Of a DNA stretch of 64,000 nt, positions 57,181-64,000 are shown one piece after another (position 1 is the stretch's first letter; every line of letters begins with the position of its first letter). Where the stretch lies: the NCBI GenBank assembly GCA_027063065.1, contig JAMOSO010000011.1:1-64000 (forward strand), written 5' to 3'. Under the pieces are notes generated by a model, which saw only the letters and a program-made list of their open reading frames with translations, was not told the origin of the DNA and did no database searches. The stretch comes from Planctomycetota bacterium (GTDB lineage: Bacteria; Planctomycetota; JAMOSO01). Made by a program: the position numbers and the translations under genes.

Positions 57181-58254
57181 ATGCGCCTTTATATTCATAT
57201 CCCTTTTTGTATCCAAACTTGTAGTTATTGTGATTTTTGCACAGAAAGCAATGCCTCACAACATAGAATTAATAAATATTTAGATACATTGCTAAAAGAA
57301 TTAAGTTTTAGATTAAAACCATACAAAAAATTAAAATCGATTTATATCGGCGGTGGTACACCAAGTCGCTTAAATACTATGCAAATTCAACGCATATTAA
57401 ATGCATTAAATCCGTGGATAAGTCAAGATTTAGAGGAATTTTCATTTGAAATTGACCCCGGCACGTTAAGTCCATCTAAAATTGAAGTTTTATTAAAATA
57501 TAACGTCAATAGAGTGAGCGTTGGCATACAAAGCTTTGACAACCAAGTATTAAAACAACTAGGACGGATACATTCGGCACAATTAGCCATAAAAACAATT
57601 AATATGCTAAGCTCAGTAGGATTTAATATATCGGCTGATTTAATCATAGGTTTACCATCGCATACAAATAGAATTCAAAAAGATATAAAAAGATTATCAT
57701 CATTGCCCATAAAACACTGCAGTTTATATATTTTAAGCCTAGAACAAGGAACAAAATTATATAATCAAGTAAAAAAACAACAAATTGTATTACCTAACGA
57801 CACCGAGACAGTCAAAGAATATAATATAGCTTGTAAATTGCTAGAGCAAAATGGTTTTAAACAATATGAAATATCTAACTTTGCTCGCAACAATCATATC
57901 AGTTTACACAACACTGCCTACTGGACATATCAAAAATATATTGGAATAGGTACTTCTGCCGCTGGGTTTGATGGCATTAAAAGATATGTAAACTCTGCCA
58001 ATATAGACACTTATATATCAAACTGGCAAAATGACTGCCAGATAGAAAGCTTATCACCATTGACCCAACAACAAGAAAAAGCAATGGTTGGACTACGCTT
58101 AAGATCTGGTATACAACTATATAAGTTTCCTTTAATTCAAGATAAATTAATTTTTATGCTCAATAATAAATTACTTGAGACTTATAAAGATAATTTACGA
58201 ATACCACAAAAATATTTAAGTAATTCAAATGAAATATTAGAAAATTTATTTTAA
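57181..58254 (+). CDS. hemW: HemW, radical SAM haem chaperone
   Basis: 357 residues. The radical SAM motif CIQTCSYCDFC (Cys9, 13, 16, with Cys19) is at the N-terminus, then YIGGGTPSRL, FEIDPGTLS, RVSVGIQSFDNQVLKQLGRIHS and ADLIIGLPSHT, ending with YEISNFARNNHISLHNTAYW and the YIGIGTSAAGF segment. HemW, often mislabelled as coproporphyrinogen dehydrogenase, inserts haem into proteins; true HemN is longer at the N-terminus. Next gene is cimA after 91 nt. Confidence 0.92.
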   Translation: MRLYIHIPFCIQTCSYCDFCTESNASQHRINKYLDTLLKELSFRLKPYKKLKSIYIGGGTPSRLNTMQIQRILNALNPWISQDLEEFSFEIDPGTLSPSKIEVLLKYNVNRVSVGIQSFDNQVLKQLGRIHSAQLAIKTINMLSSVGFNISADLIIGLPSHTNRIQKDIKRLSSLPIKHCSLYILSLEQGTKLYNQVKKQQIVLPNDTETVKEYNIACKLLEQNGFKQYEISNFARNNHISLHNTAYWTYQKYIGIGTSAAGFDGIKRYVNSANIDTYISNWQNDCQIESLSPLTQQQEKAMVGLRLRSGIQLYKFPLIQDKLIFMLNNKLLETYKDNLRIPQKYLSNSNEILENLF

Positions 58255-58289
58255 ATACAATATAAATTAATATCCATATTAGCTGCCAC

Positions 58290-58317
58290 TTGTAACTAAT
58301 ATATCTCATTGTATAAT
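58290..58317 (+). promoter_or_regulatory. Likely sigma70 promoter of cimA-valS
   Basis: TTGTAA (58290-58295), 16-nt spacer, TATAAT (58312-58317), ending 28 nt before the cimA ATG. Confidence 0.6.
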
Positions 58318-58345
58318 CTTGCTTCTATTATTAGTTAGGTAAATT

Positions 58346-59908
58346 ATGTCAAACAAAATTGAAATATACGATTCAACACTACGCGATGGCTCTCAGGGAG
58401 AAGGCATATCCTTTTCTTTAGATGATAAATTATCAACTGCTATCGAGCTAGACAAACTAGGTATTAGCTTTATAGAAGGTGGCTGGCCATTTTCTAATGT
58501 TAAAGATGAAAACTTTTTTAAACTTATTCAAAAAGAAAATCTTAAACATGCTCAAATCGCTGCGTTTGGCTCAACTAGACGTGCCAATACAAACGCCAAA
58601 GATGATAAAAATTTAAATGCCCTTTTGTATGCAGAATCTCCTGTCATAACAATTTTTGGCAAAAGTTGGGATTTACATGTTACAGATGCTTTAAAAGTGA
58701 GCTTTGAAGAAAATCTAGCTATGATAGCCAGTAGCATAGAATACTTAAAACAACATGATAGACATGTCATATATGATGCCGAGCATTTTTTTGATGGATA
58801 TAAAAGCAATCCAGAATATGCCATTAAAACTATCTTAGCAGCTCAAAATGCAGGTGCTTCTACGCTGGTCTTATGCGATACAAATGGAGGCTCTTTACCA
58901 TTTGAAATACAAAAAATTGTTAGTGATGTTAAAAAAATAACCACTGTTAATATTGGTATCCACGCCCACAATGACAGTGGTTTAGGCGTAGCCAATAGTT
59001 TATCTGCCGTAGAAGGTGGTGCTAAACATATACAAGGCACAATTAACGGCATTGGGGAACGCTGTGGCAATGCAGACATCACAAGCATTATTGCCAATTT
59101 AGAATTAAAAATGAACAAACAATGCCTACCAGACACACATATACAAAAACTGACTGAAACAAGCCATTTTGTTTGGGATATAACAAACCAAAACCCAATT
59201 GGCAATCAACCATTTGTTGGCATATCAGCATTTGCACATAAAGGTGGCATACATGTAAGCGCCATCGCAAGAAACTCTAAAACATACGAACATATAAAAC
59301 CAGAAGCGGTCGGCAATACCCAACGCATATTAATATCCGAATTATCTGGCAAATCAAACGTACTTGCTAAGTCAAAAAAACACGATTTATCCAAACACCC
59401 TGAAGCACTTAAACAGGTATTAGCTAAAGTAGTTGAGTTAGAAAAAGAAGGTTATAGTTTTGAGTCTGCCGAAGCATCATTTGAATTGCTAATCCGTAAA
59501 ATAATGGGAGACAAATTAAACTTTTTTAAATGCGAGGGATACCGTTCTATTATAGAAAACAGTCCAAATCATACCTCGGAAATATCTGAAGTAAGCGTAA
59601 AAGTAAGAGTTGGAGAAAAACTTGAACATAAAGTAGCTGAAGGACACGGACCTGTTGATGCTATAAAACGTGCTTTAAGACGTTCTTTAGTACCCCATTA
59701 TCCACAGTTAAACGATATGAAATTAGTTGACTACAAAGTTAGAGTCATTGAAGGTGGCGATGGTACATCTTCTAAAGTACGCGTACTGATAACCAGTAAA
59801 GATAAAAAAGACCTTTGGAGTACCATAGGTGTTTCTGAAAATATATTAGAAGCCAGTTTTAAGGCTTTAGTAGATTCTTTTGAATATAAACTTGTTAAAG
59901 ATAATTAG
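58346..59908 (+). CDS. cimA: (R)-citramalate synthase
   Basis: 520 residues. Condenses pyruvate and acetyl-CoA to citramalate, the entry to isoleucine made without threonine. HMGL-like TIM barrel: YDSTLRDGSQGEGISFS, EGGWPFSN, LCDTNGG and the metal-binding GIHAHNDSGLGVANSLSAVEGGAKHIQGTINGIGERCGNAD. The C-terminal LeuA-type allosteric domain (about 390-520) has EGHGPVDAIKRALRRSL and IEGGDGTSSKVRVLI. The GWPFSN and LRDGSQGEG text distinguish CimA from LeuA and NifV. It runs directly into valS with 7 nt between, so the pair links isoleucine supply and valine charging. Confidence 0.94.
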   Translation: MSNKIEIYDSTLRDGSQGEGISFSLDDKLSTAIELDKLGISFIEGGWPFSNVKDENFFKLIQKENLKHAQIAAFGSTRRANTNAKDDKNLNALLYAESPVITIFGKSWDLHVTDALKVSFEENLAMIASSIEYLKQHDRHVIYDAEHFFDGYKSNPEYAIKTILAAQNAGASTLVLCDTNGGSLPFEIQKIVSDVKKITTVNIGIHAHNDSGLGVANSLSAVEGGAKHIQGTINGIGERCGNADITSIIANLELKMNKQCLPDTHIQKLTETSHFVWDITNQNPIGNQPFVGISAFAHKGGIHVSAIARNSKTYEHIKPEAVGNTQRILISELSGKSNVLAKSKKHDLSKHPEALKQVLAKVVELEKEGYSFESAEASFELLIRKIMGDKLNFFKCEGYRSIIENSPNHTSEISEVSVKVRVGEKLEHKVAEGHGPVDAIKRALRRSLVPHYPQLNDMKLVDYKVRVIEGGDGTSSKVRVLITSKDKKDLWSTIGVSENILEASFKALVDSFEYKLVKDN

Positions 59909-59915
59909 AGATAAT

Positions 59916-62591
59916 ATGCCTACAGAATTAGACACTCGCTACAACCCAGACAATGTTGAAGATCGCATTTATAAAATGTGGGAAGACAAAAATTTATTTG
60001 CATCTAAACCAAATCCTGATAAAAAACCATACACCATTGTGATACCTCCGCCAAATGTAACTGGCGCATTGCACATGGGGCATGCTTTAAACAATACTAT
60101 ACAAGATATTTTAATTCGTTGGCGACGTATGCAGGGGCACGAAACCCTATGGATGCCCGGTACTGATCATGCAGGTATAGCTACCCAAAATGTTGTGGAA
60201 AGAGCATTAAAAAAAGAAGGCAAAACTCGTCATGATGTTGGCAGAGAAACTTTGGTTAATCGTATTTGGGATTGGAAAGCAGAATATGGCTCTAGAATTA
60301 TCAATCAATTAAAAAAATTAGGTTCATCTTGTGATTGGCAACGCGAACGCTTTACTATGGATGATGGACTTTCTGCTGCTGTAAAAGAAAATTTTATTAA
60401 TCTATTTAAAAAAGATTTAATCTATCGTGGTAATTATTTAGTAAATTGGTGTCCACAATGCACTACTGCATTAGCTGATGATGAAGTAGAACATTCAGAC
60501 GATAAAGGTCATATGTGGCATATGCGATACCCCTTAACAGAAAACCCAAATAAATTTTTGATAGTAGCCACAACACGACCAGAAACAATGTTTGGCGATA
60601 CCGCAGTTGCTGTAAGTGCCAAAGATGAGCGTTATAAAGATTTAATTGGCAAAACTATCACCTTGCCTTTTGTCAATCGACAAATCCCTATTATTGCCGA
60701 TGAACATGTAGACTCTGCCTTTGGAACAGGAGCTGTCAAGGTAACTCCAGCTCACGATCCAAATGATTGGCAAATAGGCAAACGCCATAATTTAGCTGAA
60801 ATTACAGTAATGGATGAACATGGTATAATGAATAATGAAGCTGGCGTTTTTGCTAATCAAGATCGTTTTACCTGCCGTAAAAACATCATAAAACAATTAG
60901 ATGAATTAGGACTATTAGAAAAGATAGAAGATCATGACCATTCTGTTGGACATTGCTATAGATGTGATACCGTTATAGAATCCAGATTATCTAAACAATG
61001 GTTTGTCAAAATGAAACCATTGGCAGAAGCTGCCATTGCCAAAACAAATGCAAAGGAATTAACTTTTCACCCCAACAGATGGGAAAAAGTTTACATGTCT
61101 TGGTTAGAAAACGTCAGAGACTGGTGTATCAGTCGACAAATTTGGTGGGGACATCGCATTCCTATTTGGTATTGTGAAGACTGTAACGAAGTTATACCAA
61201 GTGCCGACAATTGTGTTGAAATTTGTCCAAAGTGTCAAAGTACAAAACTACACCAAGATCCTGATGTACTAGATACTTGGTTTTCTTCTGCCTTATGGCC
61301 TTTTTCTACTTTAGGTTGGCCAGAAAACACAAAAGAACTTGATTACTACTACCCCACTAACACCCTTGTAACAGATCGTGGCATAATTTATTTTTGGGTT
61401 GCCAGAATGGTTATGATGGGTTTAGAAAATATTGGGCAAATACCATTTAAAGATGTTTACATCCATGGAACAATACTAGATGAACAAGGTCGTAAAATGT
61501 CAAAATCATTAGGCAATGGTATTGATCCATTAGAAATGATAAAAAAATATAGTGCCGACGCCGTTAGGTTTTCCATTATCAGCCTAACTACTGAAGGACA
61601 AGATGTAAAATTATCTCCAACTAAATTTGAAATGGGACGAAATTTTACTAATAAACTATGGAATGCATCACGTTTTGTTTTGATTAATTTAGAAGGATTT
61701 GAAAAAACAAATATAAACTATGACGATTTAACTTTTGCCGATAAATGGATATTATCTAACTTAAATAAAACAATTGCTAAAGTTAGTGACGATTTAGAAA
61801 ATTTCCATTTTAATCAAGCGCTAAACACTACTTATGATTTTGTATGGAATCAATTTTGCTCTTGGTATTTAGAAATTACCAAACCAATTATTGCTATTGG
61901 TGGCGACGACAAAATAAGATCCCAACAAATATTAGCGCATATTTTGGATTCTATCTTGCGCCTATTACATCCAATTGTACCTTTTATCACTGAAGAACTA
62001 TGGGAAAAACTTGCAAAAATTGCCCCTGTTAGAGATTTGATATCAACTGATAAACCTAGTCAATACATTATCAACGCCCCATGGCCAATGGCCGACCAAA
62101 AGTATATAGATACCAAATTACATTCGACAATGGATACTTTACAAGATATTATCCGTGCTGTAAGAACTATTCGTAACCAAACAGGCGTGGGTGAAAAAAT
62201 AATTATTAATTCTTTTATTTCTGCCAATAATTTAGAAATAAAAGAATTAGTCGATGAACACAAAAAATTTATCACATATATGGCCAATTGCACAATTGAA
62301 GCATTAGACATAAATTTAACTCAGCCACATAATTCTGCCGTAGAAGTAACCGATAGTGCCAAAATATTTGTAGCTTTAGAGGGCTTAATTGACAATGATG
62401 CCGAAAGAGAAAAAATCAAAAAAGAAATAGACAAAGTATCAAAAGGTCTAAAAGCTTTAAGCGGTAAATTGAATAATCAAAAATTTATTAGCAATGCCCC
62501 AGAAGCTGTAGTTAAGGCAGAACAAGCTCGCCAAGCAGAATTGCAAGAAAAATTAAATAATCTTGAAGATAGCTTCAAAGCTTTAGCATAA
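59916..62591 (+). CDS. valS: Valine--tRNA ligase
   Basis: 891 residues from ATG 59916, 7 nt after the cimA stop; an in-frame start at 59880 would lie inside cimA. Class I synthetase: HIGH variant PNVTGALHMGHALNN near residue 43, editing domain with TTRPETMFGDTAVAV and GTGAVKVTPAHDPNDW, WWGHRIPIWYC, zinc-like CEDCNEV...CPKCQ, and KMSKS in GRKMSKSLGNGIDPLE. The C-terminal coiled-coil arm (DAEREKIKKEIDKVSKGLKAL) is present. No T-box leader is possible in the gap. Ends at a 13-bp terminator. Confidence 0.97.
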   Translation: MPTELDTRYNPDNVEDRIYKMWEDKNLFASKPNPDKKPYTIVIPPPNVTGALHMGHALNNTIQDILIRWRRMQGHETLWMPGTDHAGIATQNVVERALKKEGKTRHDVGRETLVNRIWDWKAEYGSRIINQLKKLGSSCDWQRERFTMDDGLSAAVKENFINLFKKDLIYRGNYLVNWCPQCTTALADDEVEHSDDKGHMWHMRYPLTENPNKFLIVATTRPETMFGDTAVAVSAKDERYKDLIGKTITLPFVNRQIPIIADEHVDSAFGTGAVKVTPAHDPNDWQIGKRHNLAEITVMDEHGIMNNEAGVFANQDRFTCRKNIIKQLDELGLLEKIEDHDHSVGHCYRCDTVIESRLSKQWFVKMKPLAEAAIAKTNAKELTFHPNRWEKVYMSWLENVRDWCISRQIWWGHRIPIWYCEDCNEVIPSADNCVEICPKCQSTKLHQDPDVLDTWFSSALWPFSTLGWPENTKELDYYYPTNTLVTDRGIIYFWVARMVMMGLENIGQIPFKDVYIHGTILDEQGRKMSKSLGNGIDPLEMIKKYSADAVRFSIISLTTEGQDVKLSPTKFEMGRNFTNKLWNASRFVLINLEGFEKTNINYDDLTFADKWILSNLNKTIAKVSDDLENFHFNQALNTTYDFVWNQFCSWYLEITKPIIAIGGDDKIRSQQILAHILDSILRLLHPIVPFITEELWEKLAKIAPVRDLISTDKPSQYIINAPWPMADQKYIDTKLHSTMDTLQDIIRAVRTIRNQTGVGEKIIINSFISANNLEIKELVDEHKKFITYMANCTIEALDINLTQPHNSAVEVTDSAKIFVALEGLIDNDAEREKIKKEIDKVSKGLKALSGKLNNQKFISNAPEAVVKAEQARQAELQEKLNNLEDSFKALA

Positions 62592-62595
62592 AAAA

Positions 62596-62626
62596 AAAGC
62601 CCCATAGGTTTTGCCTATGGGGCTTT
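62596..62626. terminator. Bidirectional terminator, valS / FGGY kinase
   Basis: 13-bp stem (AAAGCCCCATAGG, 62596-62608; complement 62614-62626), loop TTTTG. A-run before, T-run after, suited to both convergent genes. Confidence 0.9.
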
Positions 62627-62635
62627 CAAAACTAT

Positions 62636-64000
62636 TTATTTCAATAATGATTTAAATTTTTTATAGTGAGTTTCCCAACGACAATCTTGTTTTGGGATAT
62701 ATATTTTATTATCAAAACTATCAGCAATTAACTTACGTCCTGCTGTCAAATCAGCAACTTCTCCACTGGCAATAGCTTGCGTAATAATATTGCCTGCTGC
62801 AGTAGCTTCAATAGGCCCAGCAACAACTTGCCTGCCAGTTGCATCGGCTGTCAATTGACATAATAAACTATCCTGAATGCCGCCACCGACCATATAAATA
62901 GTATCATATTTTTTATTATGTAAGTCCTCTAAATCTTCTATGGTTGCGCGATATTTTAAAGCTAGGCTTTCTGCTATACAACGCAACATAACACCTTTAT
63001 CATCGCTAACATCTTGATTGGTATCTTTCCAAAATGTTTTTATAGTAACAGGCATATCCGCAGGTGCTATAAAACTATCATCGTCAGGATTTAATAATAC
63101 TCCAAAAGCAGGTGCTTGTTTTGCCAATAAAGATAACTCTCCAAAATCATCTGTAGCCCCTTGCTTAACCCAGCGTCTACGACACTCTTGAACTAACCAT
63201 AAGCCCATTATGTTTTTCATAAAATTAATTTTGCCACCAACGCCACCCTCGTTAGTAAATTGCTGTGCGCAAGCTTCGGATGAGGTTAAAGCGTTATCTA
63301 ACTCCACCCCCAACAAACTCCAAGTACCACAACTAATAAAGATAAAATCATCTTTATCAGATGGTACAGCAGCTACTGCGCTTTGGGTATCATGCCCAGC
63401 AGTTGCCACAACGTTAAAAGCGTGAACGCCCAATTCCTGACAAACCTCAGATCGCAACATACCTATATCAGAACCAGATGGCGAAACTTTCCCAAAAATT
63501 TTACGTGGTAAATTTAATTTATCGATAATTTCATTACTCCAGCTACCTGTTTTGGCATCTAATAATTGAGATGTAGAAGCAATTGAATATTCAGTTATTT
63601 TTTTACCTGTCAAAAAATAAGCTAATAAGTCTGGAGTAAATAATAAATCTTCTGCTAAATCCAAAATAGCATCACCATTTTGACGCATAGAAGATAATTG
63701 TAAAATTGTATTAAAAAACATACTTTGAATACCTGTTATCTCATACAGACGTTCACTACCAATTATATCATCTACTATCTCTTGCATACCATCAGTACGA
63801 GGATCGCGATAAGTATACGGCACACCTAAAAGCCTGCCTTCTCTATCTAATAAACCAAAATCAACCCCCCAAGTATCAATGCCCATCGATTTTATATTAG
63901 CTCCGAAATGATGACATTTTAAAATACTTTGTTTAATTTCATGCAATAACCTAAAAGTATCCCAATATAGATTTTTACCTATTTGAATGGTTTCATTTTC
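62636..64000 (-). CDS. Rhamnulokinase-like FGGY kinase, 5' end missing
   Basis: The frame is open through to position 64000, so the N-terminus (about 40 residues with the first phosphate motif) is outside the window. The 455 residues seen include SMGIDTWGVDFGLLD, RDPRTDGMQEIVDDI, FNTILQLSS, FTPDLLAYFLTG, ATAGHDTQSAVAAVP, FISCGTWSLLGVEL and MVGGGIQDSLLCQLTADATGRQVVAGPIEATAAGNIITQAI. These match rhamnulokinase (RhaB) best: the GTWSL and GGGIQDSLLCQ text is typical of it. L-fuculokinase is an alternative. It would phosphorylate L-rhamnulose. Neighbouring rha genes are off the edge. Confidence 0.82.
   Translation of the reverse strand, partial: ENETIQIGKNLYWDTFRLLHEIKQSILKCHHFGANIKSMGIDTWGVDFGLLDREGRLLGVPYTYRDPRTDGMQEIVDDIIGSERLYEITGIQSMFFNTILQLSSMRQNGDAILDLAEDLLFTPDLLAYFLTGKKITEYSIASTSQLLDAKTGSWSNEIIDKLNLPRKIFGKVSPSGSDIGMLRSEVCQELGVHAFNVVATAGHDTQSAVAAVPSDKDDFIFISCGTWSLLGVELDNALTSSEACAQQFTNEGGVGGKINFMKNIMGLWLVQECRRRWVKQGATDDFGELSLLAKQAPAFGVLLNPDDDSFIAPADMPVTIKTFWKDTNQDVSDDKGVMLRCIAESLALKYRATIEDLEDLHNKKYDTIYMVGGGIQDSLLCQLTADATGRQVVAGPIEATAAGNIITQAIASGEVADLTAGRKLIADSFDNKIYIPKQDCRWETHYKKFKSLLK

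Noticed and set aside
59909-59915. T-box or other leader control between cimA and valS
   Set aside because: Only 7 nt separate the genes, leaving no room for a riboswitch.

Overview
The window is A+T-rich bacterial DNA with tightly packed genes and no sign of rRNA, tRNA, CRISPR, insertion sequences or prophage. WaaA and WaaF indicate a Gram-negative envelope with LPS. One secreted pseudopilin at 51638-52354 has the Phe-Thr-Leu-Ile-Glu-Leu-Leu start followed by the NNLKQLGL and FVDGH blocks, a type that is very abundant in Lentisphaerota and other PVC bacteria. Together with the Gld-like ABC/GldG/DUF4340 cassettes and type III glutamine synthetase, this makes an uncultured, low-GC, Lentisphaerota-like anaerobe or microaerophile my best guess. 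This is inference from protein families, not from a marker-gene tree.

Layout. 164-7789 (minus): apparent operon menB, glycosyltransferase, ABC ATPase, ABC permease, gldG-like, DUF4340, small unknown gene, nagA. 7945-10684 (plus): DciA-like gene and gyrB behind a near-consensus promoter. 10734-15127 (minus): nfnA, nfnB, lipoyl/octanoyl transferase, rex and a lipoprotein gene coupled to rex. 15306-21257 (plus): small unknown gene, secreted barrel-like protein, hemL, PilS/NtrB-like kinase, recJ. 21337-24440 (plus): hemerythrin, Lpd/MerA-like flavoprotein, glycosyltransferase-like protein. 24527-30792 (minus): acetate transporter, glnN (GSIII), nadE, NifA-like sigma54 activator. 31144-37886 (plus): rnfABCDGE and pgi. 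37928-38995 (minus): unknown protein made of two similar halves. 39103-48398 (plus): sbcD, sbcC, recQ, waaA, K+ channel-like gene, waaF. 48419-52354 (minus): PAS-sigma54 activator, SulP transporter, pseudopilin. 52637-57100 (minus): second ABC/GldG/DUF4340 cassette. 57181-62591 (plus): hemW, cimA, valS. 62636-64000 (minus): FGGY kinase running off the right edge.

Metabolism. Rnf (ferredoxin:NAD+ ion pump), an NfnAB-like bifurcating transhydrogenase, Rex (NADH/NAD+ sensor) and NadE form a coherent redox set of the kind found in fermenters. MenB, HemL and HemW suggest menaquinone and haem are also made, and hemerythrin suggests some contact with O2. Nitrogen assimilation is represented by GSIII and a NifA-like activator, and carbon use by NagA, Pgi, an acetate/succinate carrier and a rhamnulokinase-like enzyme.

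The best candidate for an undescribed system is the pair of four-gene cassettes (ATPase, permease, GldG-like, DUF4340) at 1638-6131 and 52637-57100. They share gene order and translational coupling but differ in domain make-up. Other points worth attention are the unknown duplicated protein at 37928-38995, the K+ channel with an altered selectivity filter between waaA and waaF, and the lipoprotein gene overlapping rex. Convergent gene ends at four places carry near-perfect bidirectional terminator hairpins.
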